Positions 1 to 8,208 of a DNA stretch of 64,000 bases are shown in pieces. Source of the DNA: JBEKUY01 sp049514555 (GTDB lineage Bacteria > Acidobacteriota > Terriglobia > Acidiferrales > UBA7541); NCBI GenBank assembly GCA_049514555.1, contig JBEKUY010000009.1:49413-113412 (forward strand), read 5' to 3'. Positions within the stretch are counted from its first letter, which is position 1, and every line of letters begins with the position of its first letter. A model generated the notes under the pieces. That model made no database searches. It was given only the letters and a program-made list of their open reading frames with translations, and had not been told where the DNA came from. The position numbers and the translations under genes are program-made.

Positions 1-1
1 G

Positions 2-58
2 GAGAAGTGGCAGAAATTCACGCCAATCAACGCCGACTGGTACGCCAAGAAGACTTGA
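2..58 (+). CDS. 3' end of an unidentified CDS
   Basis: The first 58 bases read without a stop as the last 18 codons of a protein ending in NADWYAKKT, followed by TGA. The composition (Trp, Tyr, Lys) and the position before a non-coding gap of about 100 bases suggest a true C-terminus cut by the window edge. There is too little sequence to name the family. Confidence 0.4.
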   Translation, partial: EKWQKFTPINADWYAKKT

Positions 59-161
59 GTTCTCTCCGGACCATCGGGCCATCTCTGTGTGGCGGACTCC
101 TCCTCCGCCGCATCTCTTCTTAGCGGTGATCGGAACTTGAGGTGAGCTAGACCCCGCTGGC

Positions 162-2408
162 GTGCCGCCCTTCCACAGGGGCGCCACCCGGTGGTGGCCA
201 CTTTCCGCGCCAGAGGGAATCTCGCCGTTCGCACACGCTTGGCGAACGCGATATCATGCTTTGAGGCTGGATCGTTTGTCCCCGACCTTCCATCTCGTGC
301 TCCTAATCCACGCCCACCAGCCGCTGGGCAATTTTGACGATGTCATCGAGAGCGCCTACCAGCGCGCCTATCTGCCTTTCATCGAGCTTCTCGGCCGCCA
401 TCCCGCCGTCCGCGTGGGCCTGCACTATTCGGGATCGCTTCTGCAGTGGATCGAGCAACACCATCCCGAATATTTCTCGCTGCTCCGGGAACTCGGCACG
501 GGCAATCAGATCGAGCTCGTCGGGGGCGGCTATTACGAACCCATCCTCATATCGATCCCACCGGAAGACCAGCAGGCCCAGCTCACCCGCATGGCCGGTT
601 ATATCGAGCAGCATTTCGGCGACCGCCCGGAGGGCGCTTGGCTCGCCGAGCGCGTTTGGGAGCCGCAGTTGCCCTCCATACTGGCTCGCGCGGGTGTTTC
701 CTACTCTCTCGTGGACGACACCCATTTCCTCGCGGCGGGTTTCGAGCCTGAACAACTCTTCGGCAGCTACATCGCGGAGGATGCGGGCCTGACGGTCCGT
801 CTTCTTCCCGGTCTTAAGTCTCTTCGATACCTGCTCCCCTTCCACCCGGTCGAGGAAGCGATCGCTCACCTACGGGTCGGCGCGACAAGCCATCCGGGTG
901 GCATGGCCGTCATGGGCGATGACCTCGAGAAATTTGGAGTCTGGCCGGGCACCCACAAGCATTGCTATCAAGATGGTTGGCTGGAGAGTTTTTTTTCGGC
1001 GCTGGAGGCCAATTCAGCCTGGCTCGCCACGACGCCTCCCGGCGAGTATCTGGCCGCGCATCCATCTCTCGGACGTGCCGATCTGCCTACGGCCTCCTAC
1101 AGCGAGATGATGGAGTGGGCCCTTCCGACTCCTGCCCGTCAGCGACTGCAGGCGTTTATCCGGGAATCCTCCTCCCGGCCCGAAATTCTTGCCTTTCTCC
1201 GGGGCGGCCCGTGGCGCGCATTCTTGACAAAATATGCGGAGTCCAATCTTCTGCACAAGAAAATGCTGCACGCCTCAGCGCGTTTGTCCGAGCTGCGCTC
1301 CCGGAAGCTTCACCGGCGCAGCGCCGAGGCACTCGAACGTGCCTTTGACCATGTGCTCCGCGCCCAGTGCAATGATCCCTACTGGCACGGAATTTTTGGC
1401 GGCCTCTACGCGTCCCATCTGCGCACATCGTCCTGGCGTGATCTCATCCGCGCGGAAACTCTCGCGGACGGGGCGGCTTCGAAAGATGGCTCGCCCTCTC
1501 TGGCACGCCTCGACTACGATGCGGACGGTCGCGAAGAGCTTCTCTTCTCTGCACCTTGCTACTCGGCGCTGCTCAAGCCGTCCGATGGAGCCACGCTCGC
1601 TGCGGTCGATTTCCGTCCTGCGGCCGCCACGCTCATCAACTCGGTCATGCGGCGTCCCGAGGCCTACCATGCGCGGCTCCAGGAAGGCGCGCGGGCTACG
1701 GGCGCTGTCGCTTCGATCCATGAACAGACTCGGGTCAAGGAGCCCGGCCTGGAGCGCTATCTGCGGTACGATCGCTGGCCGCGGCACACCTTCCGCTTGC
1801 TCTTGTTCCGTTCGGACAAGACTTTTTCCGACTACGAAGCTATTCGGCTTGATGAAGACCCTGCGTTCGCCGCCGGTGCCTGGGAGGTCCTGGCTGCCGC
1901 CGAAGCCTCGGCCGAGCTTGCGCGCTCAGGCCATCTCGCGTCGGTCCATCCCGAAGGCCTCGCCGCGCCGCCGTTACGCGCGGTCAAACTGCTCAGCTTT
2001 GCTCCTCGTGCCCAGGGCTTCGAGGTTTCCTGCGATTTGACTCTCAGCCACGAGTCCGCGCACTCCATCCATCTTGCCGTGGGCATCGAGTCGGTGGTCA
2101 ATTTCCTCGCGCCCAATGATCCTGACCGCAGCATCTCCACGGCCTCGGGCCGCCATCCCCTTCGCTGGAGTGGCGCCGCCCCGGCGTCTCCGCTTGTCTT
2201 CTCCGACGGCTGGCAAAAAGTCCGGGTCACGCTCGAGGCCTCTGCCGCCAGCGCATTCTGGATTGCGCCCATCGAGAGCGTCTCCGAATCCGAAGAAGGC
2301 TTTGAACGTGTCTACCAGGGTTCGCAGATACTGGCTGTCTGGCCGGCGGAGCTTTCCCCGCGCCTTCCCTGGCATGCGCGCCTCGTCTGGCGTGTCGAAA
2401 CCCTTTAA
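162..2408 (+). CDS. Glycoside hydrolase family 57 alpha-amylase / 4-alpha-glucanotransferase
   Basis: Predicted cytoplasmic enzyme that cleaves or transfers alpha-1,4-glucan chains, so a role in glycogen or maltodextrin turnover is likely. The GH57 barrel starts near residue 43 with the HAHQP motif. The catalytic Glu lies in WLAERVWEP (about residue 163) and the acidic partner in MGDDLEKFG (about 253). The rest matches the C-terminal beta-sandwich domains (DUF1925/DUF1926 type) of the Thermococcus 4-alpha-glucanotransferase group. At 748 residues it is slightly longer than that family. The GTG start at 162 adds about 40 residues before the barrel that do not look conserved; an in-frame TTG at 276 could be the true start. 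Hydrolysis and transfer cannot be told apart from motifs alone. It converges with the next gene, 22 bases away. Confidence 0.87.
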   Translation: MPPFHRGATRWWPLSAPEGISPFAHAWRTRYHALRLDRLSPTFHLVLLIHAHQPLGNFDDVIESAYQRAYLPFIELLGRHPAVRVGLHYSGSLLQWIEQHHPEYFSLLRELGTGNQIELVGGGYYEPILISIPPEDQQAQLTRMAGYIEQHFGDRPEGAWLAERVWEPQLPSILARAGVSYSLVDDTHFLAAGFEPEQLFGSYIAEDAGLTVRLLPGLKSLRYLLPFHPVEEAIAHLRVGATSHPGGMAVMGDDLEKFGVWPGTHKHCYQDGWLESFFSALEANSAWLATTPPGEYLAAHPSLGRADLPTASYSEMMEWALPTPARQRLQAFIRESSSRPEILAFLRGGPWRAFLTKYAESNLLHKKMLHASARLSELRSRKLHRRSAEALERAFDHVLRAQCNDPYWHGIFGGLYASHLRTSSWRDLIRAETLADGAASKDGSPSLARLDYDADGREELLFSAPCYSALLKPSDGATLAAVDFRPAAATLINSVMRRPEAYHARLQEGARATGAVASIHEQTRVKEPGLERYLRYDRWPRHTFRLLLFRSDKTFSDYEAIRLDEDPAFAAGAWEVLAAAEASAELARSGHLASVHPEGLAAPPLRAVKLLSFAPRAQGFEVSCDLTLSHESAHSIHLAVGIESVVNFLAPNDPDRSISTASGRHPLRWSGAAPASPLVFSDGWQKVRVTLEASAASAFWIAPIESVSESEEGFERVYQGSQILAVWPAELSPRLPWHARLVWRVETL

Positions 2409-2430
2409 TTCGCGCCAATCCGTGGTCTTG

Positions 2431-3759
2431 TTACTCCTGGACGCAGCGAAACGTGGTGTAAGCGTAAGAACAGTGCTTCTGGCTCCAGTTACGGAAAGAC
2501 CGGCGCAGCAAGCAGGCCGGCGTTCGTGGGGATCCGCCCTTCAGGACATAATGTTTGCCATCAAAAAAATTCTTGGAGTACTCCGGGCGGAACGGGAAAG
2601 GCGCGAAACCCGGGAATGGGCCCAACGCTGTTCGCGTCCACTCCCACCCGTTCCCTACCAAGTCGTGCACGCGGAAGGCGCTCGTTCCGGCCGGATGCGA
2701 GCCCACCGGCGAAGGCTCCCAGCGTTGAGAATCGAAGTTCCCGTGCTCGGCCGAGGGCCGCGACTCGCCCCACGGGTAAACACGCTCGGTTCCTTCCGGA
2801 GTGCCGTACGCCGCACGGTGAAACTGCGCTTCGGTGGGCAACTGCCGCCCCAGCCACCGCGCGTAGGCCGAGGCCTCCGCGTGACTTACGTACACCGGCC
2901 ACTCAGTCGGCAGCCGAATCTCGCCGAACATCCCATGGTAGAACCACAGATTTCCCTCGGCTCGCCAGAAGTGCGGATGGTGGATGCAGTGCTTCTCCTT
3001 CCACTCCCAGTCGGCCGCAGTCCAGAGTGAGCGGTTCGCGTAGCCTCCCGCTTCCATGAACAACAGGAACTCGCCGTTGGTCACATTGTGGGCGTCAATA
3101 GCGAACTCGGGCACTTCCACCCGGTGCTCGGCCAGCTCGTTGTCCCATCCAAACTGATCCTCGCGGGTGTGCCTGAGCCCTAGAGTCGCCGTCCCCGGGG
3201 GAATCTCCAGCATGCGGCCCTTCTTGCGCAAGGGCGACGGTGCCGCCTCGATCCACCCGGGTATCTTCCGGCTGTAGGGAAGCTGGTGGATCAGGTAGGT
3301 CAGCGTCTCGGAATGGACCAGGCGGTGCTCGATCGCTGCCTCGAGCATCATCGCGAGCTGCGGGTGTCCTTCCGAAGGACGGTCGAGGGCCTGCTCGATT
3401 GCCTGATCCAGCTTCTCTCGCAGCCGGGCAACGTAGCCTTCAATCTCCCCCTGCCTGGGCCATTCCAAAGGTCGTTCGCTCGACAGACCTTGCGCCGCCT
3501 GATCGATCTCCAAAGCAAACAGTCGGTCGAACGTCGGATGAAATTCCTTCAACCCGAAAGCCCGGTCGGCAAGCAGCTTCCAATCGAACGTGTCCAGATG
3601 GCCCAGATAGAAGATCAGCCTGGGCTGTCCGGCGAACGGACGGTCGTACAACGCCTCTGCCCGGACCAAGCCAAACAGGTGGTCGGTGAGTGCTCGGGCC
3701 TCCAGCAACCGGGTGTGAATATCATGATGAATCCGGACAAAAGTGGCGGCGGCTACCAT
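2431..3759 (-). CDS. EgtB-like / formylglycine-generating-enzyme family non-haem iron protein
   Basis: 442-residue protein with an N-terminal DinB-type helical bundle and a C-terminal FGE/SUMF1 fold. The three-ligand iron site of EgtB sulfoxide synthases is visible: a His in YLGHLDTFDW (about residue 54) and the HxxxHxE group in EHRLVHSET (His145, His149, Glu151). The C-terminal half has the usual GNxWEW and GGSxxT blocks and ends with an Arg-rich RRSFRNW segment. EgtB joins cysteine-type thiols to trimethylhistidine in ergothioneine synthesis. SenA-type selenoneine synthases share the fold, so the substrate is open, and no egtD methyltransferase is nearby. I chose the ATG at 3759 because GAGGGGAAG precedes it at proper spacing; an in-frame extension to 3873 has no such support. 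Confidence 0.75.
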   Translation of the reverse strand: MVAAATFVRIHHDIHTRLLEARALTDHLFGLVRAEALYDRPFAGQPRLIFYLGHLDTFDWKLLADRAFGLKEFHPTFDRLFALEIDQAAQGLSSERPLEWPRQGEIEGYVARLREKLDQAIEQALDRPSEGHPQLAMMLEAAIEHRLVHSETLTYLIHQLPYSRKIPGWIEAAPSPLRKKGRMLEIPPGTATLGLRHTREDQFGWDNELAEHRVEVPEFAIDAHNVTNGEFLLFMEAGGYANRSLWTAADWEWKEKHCIHHPHFWRAEGNLWFYHGMFGEIRLPTEWPVYVSHAEASAYARWLGRQLPTEAQFHRAAYGTPEGTERVYPWGESRPSAEHGNFDSQRWEPSPVGSHPAGTSAFRVHDLVGNGWEWTRTALGPFPGFAPFPFRPEYSKNFFDGKHYVLKGGSPRTPACLLRRSFRNWSQKHCSYAYTTFRCVQE

Positions 3760-4098
3760 GGTTTTTTCTTCCCCTCTGCTTAGACGCAGGAAACTGGCCT
3801 GCAGGTGCGGGTAGATTTCCGGCCCTGGGGAAATTCTGAGGAGGGCTCTGTCGTAGTTACCACTCGACTTCATTCATGTCAATGGCAAAACTGCGGCGAA
3901 GGGCCGGGAAACGCCGTCATTCTCGATCGTTCATTTCCGAGTTTTCCTGGGCCTGCAGAGCCGTGCCCGCGCTTTCCCCCTCCGAAGCGAAGACATTCCC
4001 GCTGCGAGGTTGCCCACTCCCGGTTCGCTTTGTTAGAGTGGCCCTGCCTCGGAATGGCCTGCCAATCAGCGGAGCCGAGGTCTGGAGGTGGTTTTCCC

Positions 4099-4272
4099 AT
4101 GGCCGTCAGTCAGGAGTTGCTCGACATCCTCGTTTGTCCCGTGTGCAAGACACCTGTGAAGCTCACACCCGACGCCGCCGGCCTCCAGTGCGCAACCTGC
4201 CGCCGCGTCTATCCGATTCGCGACGACATTCCCGTCATGCTCGTTGAAGAAGCCACCGTGGCTCAGGAGTAG
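4099..4272 (+). CDS. Trm112/YcaR-like zinc-ribbon small protein
   Basis: 57-residue protein. Paired cysteines CPVC (residues 14-17) and CATC (residues 33-36) form a zinc knuckle, followed by the conserved YPIRDDIPVML segment of the Trm112/UPF0434 family. In eukaryotes and archaea Trm112 is an activating partner of methyltransferases. The bacterial homologue often sits among LPS genes and its role is less clear. The ATG at 4099 follows TGGAGGTGG. The next gene, a heptose kinase, begins 12 bases after the stop, so the two are probably co-transcribed. Confidence 0.8.
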   Translation: MAVSQELLDILVCPVCKTPVKLTPDAAGLQCATCRRVYPIRDDIPVMLVEEATVAQE

Positions 4273-4284
4273 CTCGATTTCACA

Positions 4285-5334
4285 ATGACCGAGCCCATCG
4301 CGAGACTGAAACGCATCCTTCCCCGCCTGCGCGGCCGCCGCATCGGTGTATTGGGCGACCTCATGCTCGACCGCTATCTTTGGGGCACGGCCACGCGCCT
4401 TTCTCCGGAAGCGGCGGTCCCGGTCGTGGACTTTGCCGCGCAGAGCGAATGCCTCGGCGGCGCCGGCAACGTCGCCGCGAATCTTGCTTCGCTCAGCGCG
4501 CGCGTCGAGTTCTTCGGAGCCAGTGGCGACGATGAGCCCGGCCGCGCACTGCGCAACTGCCTGCGCGCCGCTGGTATCGGCGATCGCGGTCTTCTTGCAG
4601 ATCCTCGCCGCATCTCCACCGTCAAGACCCGCATCATCGCCCGCCATCAACAGGTCGTGCGAGTGGATCACGAGCGCCGCGAGCCACTCGTGCAAGAAAC
4701 CGAGGAGCGCCTCCTGCGGCGCTTGATCGCTTCGCTCCGGCGCCTCGAGGCCCTGGTGCTGTCCGATTACGACAAAGGGATCATCAGCGATGGACTTGCC
4801 GAGCGCGTTCTCAACGCGTGCCATCGCCTGAAGATTCCAGTTTTCGTCAAGCCCAAGACGTCGCGTCTTTTCGCTTACCGCGGCGCGCGCGCGATTGTCT
4901 GCAACAGCAAGGAAGCCGGCTTTTTCGTCACTCGCTCGCTGGGCGACGACAAGTCTGTGGAAGAAGCGGGCCGCGCGCTGCTCGCGCATTTCGGCTGCGC
5001 TGCCCTGGTCATCACTCGAGGGGAACAAGGCCTCACTGTATTTGAAGAAGCCGCTCCGCACCACTTCCACGTGCCCGCCACGAGCTTCGAAGTCACTTAC
5101 GCCCGGGTCGGCCAGCCCGGCTTGGCCGGCGGAGCTACCGGCCGGCAGGTGTTCGACGTCACCGGCGCCGGCGACACCGTCCTCGCCGTCCTGGCCCTCG
5201 CCTCGGCAGCCGGCGCTTCTTTGCGCGACGCCGCCATTCTAGCCAATATCGCGGCTGGCGTCGTCGTCGGCAAGCTCGGAACTGCAGCTGTTTCGCCCCC
5301 GGAGCTTGCGGCCGCCCTTGCCGACCTTCCCTAG
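4285..5334 (+). CDS. rfaE1: D-glycero-beta-D-manno-heptose-7-phosphate kinase (RfaE domain I, PfkB family)
   Basis: 349-residue PfkB/ribokinase-fold kinase. It should phosphorylate heptose 7-phosphate at C1 in the ADP-heptose route to the LPS inner core. Visible motifs are the N-terminal GDLMLDRYLWG block typical of RfaE, the GGAGNVAANLA substrate loop (about residues 58-69), the LSDYDKG segment (about 159) and the C-terminal DVTGAGDT anion hole with catalytic Asp297. The bifunctional enterobacterial HldE has an added nucleotidyltransferase domain. This protein ends after the kinase domain, so the adenylyltransferase must be a separate gene outside the window. It starts 12 bases after the Trm112-like gene. 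Confidence 0.85.
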   Translation: MTEPIARLKRILPRLRGRRIGVLGDLMLDRYLWGTATRLSPEAAVPVVDFAAQSECLGGAGNVAANLASLSARVEFFGASGDDEPGRALRNCLRAAGIGDRGLLADPRRISTVKTRIIARHQQVVRVDHERREPLVQETEERLLRRLIASLRRLEALVLSDYDKGIISDGLAERVLNACHRLKIPVFVKPKTSRLFAYRGARAIVCNSKEAGFFVTRSLGDDKSVEEAGRALLAHFGCAALVITRGEQGLTVFEEAAPHHFHVPATSFEVTYARVGQPGLAGGATGRQVFDVTGAGDTVLAVLALASAAGASLRDAAILANIAAGVVVGKLGTAAVSPPELAAALADLP

Positions 5335-5410
5335 CGTTGCCGAAATATGTGTCGAGCGTTCCCGTTCGTATCGGGAACTGGCGCTGTTTGCGGCGAGGCG
5401 AAGCGGACGG

Positions 5411-5860
5411 TTACAGCGGCGGGAAACTGAGGGATTTATTGCTGGTCTCCACCCATAACTTGACCTGGCGAGTTCTTCGGCTTTTCTCGATGTCGCTCTC
5501 GGTAGGCATGGGCGCGAACGGGCTGATCTCCACCGCGACGATCACACCACTTCCCCCGTTCTTAGGCGATTCCGCCGACACGATCCTGAAGCTCTTCACC
5601 GGCCCGTAGAAGCCGTTCGGCCCCCAGTCGGACAGGAAATCTTCCATCTTGTAAGTGGGCCCCGGCTGCCAGATTTGATAAGCGCGCGCTGTGTCGCCCG
5701 CCGTGAGCGCAACGAAGAATCGGTCGACAGCCCGCTTCTCCGGATAGTAGCGGAAGGTGAAATAGAGGACGACTGCGACGGCCGCCGCAAGTACAACAAC
5801 CCCAAGCACCTTCCACTTCGTCTTGCCCTGCTCGAGTTCTGCCGGTTCAAGAAGGCTCAA
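5411..5860 (-). CDS. Single-pass membrane protein of unknown function
   Basis: 149-residue protein with a short cytoplasmic N-terminus, one strong transmembrane helix (about residues 17-38) and an outer domain of about 110 residues. The outer domain contains FFVALTAGDTARAYQIW and a following beta-rich region. That pattern resembles small NTF2-like or DUF4864-type envelope domains, but I cannot assign it firmly. The start is a TTG at 5860 that overlaps the end of a possible upstream small ORF. It is the last gene of the minus-strand run ending near 5.4 kb and converges with rfaE1. A 7-bp hairpin without a T-run lies between them at 5358-5378. Confidence 0.6.
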   Translation of the reverse strand: MSLLEPAELEQGKTKWKVLGVVVLAAAVAVVLYFTFRYYPEKRAVDRFFVALTAGDTARAYQIWQPGPTYKMEDFLSDWGPNGFYGPVKSFRIVSAESPKNGGSGVIVAVEISPFAPMPTESDIEKSRRTRQVKLWVETSNKSLSFPPL

Positions 5861-6044
5861 TTGATCGGCTCCCGACTCCTCCCAGCCCCATCACAACTGC
5901 CGGTTGAACGACGCACGCGCATGCCAGCAGCACTGAGAACCCTAACAAAATCAGCACGTCAAAGTAAATCCCTCTGCGGCGCTTGAGACTTTGCGCGCCT
6001 CGATCCTGTGTCCACAAGTTCGCGAAGCACAATTTCTTCTGCAT
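5847..6044 (-). CDS. Possible small membrane protein
   Basis: A 65-codon ORF in the 255-base gap between ddl and the membrane protein at 5411. A basic segment (SLKRRRG) is followed by a convincing hydrophobic helix rich in Leu, Val and Ala. Its last 14 bases overlap the next gene's start, which would fit translational coupling. No Shine-Dalgarno sequence is visible before the ATG and I recognise no family. It may be a decayed or chance ORF. Confidence 0.28.
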   Translation of the reverse strand: MQKKLCFANLWTQDRGAQSLKRRRGIYFDVLILLGFSVLLACACVVQPAVVMGLGGVGSRSIEPS

Positions 6045-6114
6045 GCCAGCAGAGTCGATCACAGTGTTGAAGGGTGACAAGACCGCATGAGAGCCGGGCA
6101 ATGCGAGAAACTTC

Positions 6115-7245
6115 TTACGCCTCGAGCGCTCCGCCGCCCGCGCTCGCGGGCAGCTCGATCGAATACTTTGTGCGTGCCTTCTCCCGGTGCTGTTCGAGCG
6201 CCAGCTCGATCAGCTGGTCCACGAGTTCGCGGAAGCCGATCCCGCTTGCCTCCCAAAGCTTCGGATACATGCTGATCGAGGTGAAGCCGGGGATGGTGTT
6301 CACTTCGCTCAGGAGAGCCTTTCCCGGTTTCTTCTCGAGGAAGAAATCCACACGCGCCATCCCGGCAAGCTCGAGGGCGCGGAATGCTCGCACTGCCAAT
6401 TCCTGGAATCTTCTAACCTGCGCCCCGCTCAGCTTTGCCGGGATGATCAATTGCGTTCCCTGTTCGAGATATTTGGCCGCGTAATCGTAGAATTCGCGGT
6501 GAGGCACAATCTCTCCCGGCAGCGAAGCCTTGGGCTCCGCGTTCCCCAGCACCGATACCTCGATCTCGCGCCCCTTGACTGCCCGTTCCACCATGATTTT
6601 CTGCGCATAGCCGCTGGCCAGATCGAGTGCTTGCTCGAGCTCGGTTCGGTCGTGCGCCTTAGTCATCCCCACCGAAGAGCCGAGCGTCGCCGGCTTCACA
6701 AACACCGGGTAGCGGAATCTCTTGTGGACCCGCTGGACCACGACGCTGCGGTCGCGCTCCCACTCCGTCCGCGCCACCGTTTCCCATTCCACCACCGGGA
6801 TTCTTGCTTGCTGGCACAGCCGCTTGGCGACGTCCTTGTCCATGCCGATGGCTGATCCGAGCACGCCCGCACCGACGTACGGCAGCCCAGCCAGCTCGAG
6901 AAGTCCTTGCACCGTTCCGTCCTCGCCGAATGTGCCGTGCAGAACCGGGAACACGACGTCCACACGCTGCGCGCCGCTTCCGTCCAGCGGCACCAGCGCC
7001 GCCGCCGTCGGGTCCGAAGACAACACCACTCGCTGGCCCGTGCGGAGCACCTCGGGAAGCATCTTCTGTGCCCCGGCTCCGATCAGCCAGTGCCCGTCCT
7101 TGGTGATGCCGATCGGCACCGGTTCGTACTTGTCCGGGTCGAGCCCCCGGATCACCGATGCCGCCGAGGCCAGCGACACTTCGTGCTCACCCGACCGCCC
7201 TCCGAACAGCACTCCCACTCGCAATCGCTTTTTGTCGCTCGCCAC
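6115..7245 (-). CDS. ddl: D-alanine--D-alanine ligase
   Basis: 376-residue ATP-grasp ligase making D-Ala-D-Ala for the peptidoglycan stem peptide in the cytoplasm. The N-terminal GVLFGGRSGEHEVSLASA block, the FVKPATLGSSVGM nucleotide-binding segment (about residues 185-197) and the C-terminal EVNTIPGFTSISMYPKLW metal and substrate loop are all intact. Length is normal for the family. It lies 48 bases downstream of arginase in a long same-strand run, so it may share that transcript. Confidence 0.93.
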   Translation of the reverse strand: MASDKKRLRVGVLFGGRSGEHEVSLASAASVIRGLDPDKYEPVPIGITKDGHWLIGAGAQKMLPEVLRTGQRVVLSSDPTAAALVPLDGSGAQRVDVVFPVLHGTFGEDGTVQGLLELAGLPYVGAGVLGSAIGMDKDVAKRLCQQARIPVVEWETVARTEWERDRSVVVQRVHKRFRYPVFVKPATLGSSVGMTKAHDRTELEQALDLASGYAQKIMVERAVKGREIEVSVLGNAEPKASLPGEIVPHREFYDYAAKYLEQGTQLIIPAKLSGAQVRRFQELAVRAFRALELAGMARVDFFLEKKPGKALLSEVNTIPGFTSISMYPKLWEASGIGFRELVDQLIELALEQHREKARTKYSIELPASAGGGALEA

Positions 7246-7293
7246 GGACTCTTCTTTCTATCTGGATTGAGGATTCCTCTTGAAAGACCAATA

Positions 7294-8205
7294 CTACAAG
7301 ATTTTCTTGCCGAGCCCGGAGAGGACCATCTCGACTCCCAGCAGGGCTGTCCGGTTGTGCTCGTCAATCACCGGGTTGATCTCCACCACTTCGAGAGACA
7401 CCATCGACTTGCTGTCGCTGAGCGTCTCCATCGCCAAGTGCGCTTCCCGGTACGTTACCCCGCCTCTCACGGGCGTGCCCACGCCCGGCGCGTCTGCCGG
7501 GTCCACAAAATCCATGTCCAGGCTGACGGCAATGCCATCCGTGTCGTCGGACGCGCAACGGATGGCCTCGGTCATCACGTCGCGCAGCCCGCGCTCGTCG
7601 ATGTCGCGCATGGTGAAGACGTGCACGCCGGATTCCTTCACCAGGCGGCGCTCCCTTGCGTCCAGATCGCGCACCCCGACGATGGCCACGTTTCTCGGCT
7701 CGACCTTTGGTCTAAAGCCAAGCAAGTCAATGAGTTCCGGAGCCCCGTAGCCCATCACCGCCGCTAGCGGCATTCCGTGCACGTTCCCTGAAGGCGATGT
7801 TTCCGGTGTATTCATGTCTCCGTGTGCGTCCAGCCACACGTAGCCGATCTTCTTCTGCTGCTTCCGGTAATGCGCCGCCACGCCGGACACTACGCCCACA
7901 GCGATGGAATGGTCCCCGCCCAGCGCCAGCGGCAGGAAGCCTTCCTCGAGCGTTTTCTGCACGATCTCCGCCAGGTCCTTGCAAGTCTCCGCAATTTCGT
8001 TCAGGTACTTTGCCCGTTTCTCGCCGTAGGGCAGTTCCTCGGGCTGTTTCACGCTGATGTTGCCGATGTCTTCCACCTGAAGGCCGAGCTGCTTGATCCG
8101 TGCCTGCAAGCCCGCCACACGCAGCGCCGACGGCCCCATGTCCACCCCGCGGCGGCTTTGCCCGAGGTCCATCGGCACTCCGATGATGCGAATCTTCTGC
8201 GCCAC
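7294..8205 (-). CDS. rocF: Arginase (ureohydrolase family)
   Basis: 303-residue binuclear manganese enzyme expected to hydrolyse arginine to ornithine and urea. The metal-binding blocks are complete: GGDHSIAVG (about residues 97-105), DAHGDMNTPE (about 126-135) and SLDMDFVDP (about 229-237). Spacing and the N-terminal IGVPMDLGQSRRGVDMGPSALR match true arginases better than agmatinases or formiminoglutamases. It starts 3 bases after the asnS stop, so it is almost certainly co-transcribed with asnS. No urease genes are in the window. Confidence 0.9.
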   Translation of the reverse strand: MAQKIRIIGVPMDLGQSRRGVDMGPSALRVAGLQARIKQLGLQVEDIGNISVKQPEELPYGEKRAKYLNEIAETCKDLAEIVQKTLEEGFLPLALGGDHSIAVGVVSGVAAHYRKQQKKIGYVWLDAHGDMNTPETSPSGNVHGMPLAAVMGYGAPELIDLLGFRPKVEPRNVAIVGVRDLDARERRLVKESGVHVFTMRDIDERGLRDVMTEAIRCASDDTDGIAVSLDMDFVDPADAPGVGTPVRGGVTYREAHLAMETLSDSKSMVSLEVVEINPVIDEHNRTALLGVEMVLSGLGKKIL

Positions 8206-8208
8206 GGT

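Noticed and set aside
303..869. Long open frame on the minus strand inside the GH57 gene
   Set aside because: It lies antisense to a well-supported GH57 coding region. Long shadow frames are expected in GC-rich DNA and it has no motif or start signal.
5358..5378. 7-bp hairpin between rfaE1 and the convergent membrane protein gene
   Set aside because: No T-run on either side and a short stem, so it is not called as a terminator.
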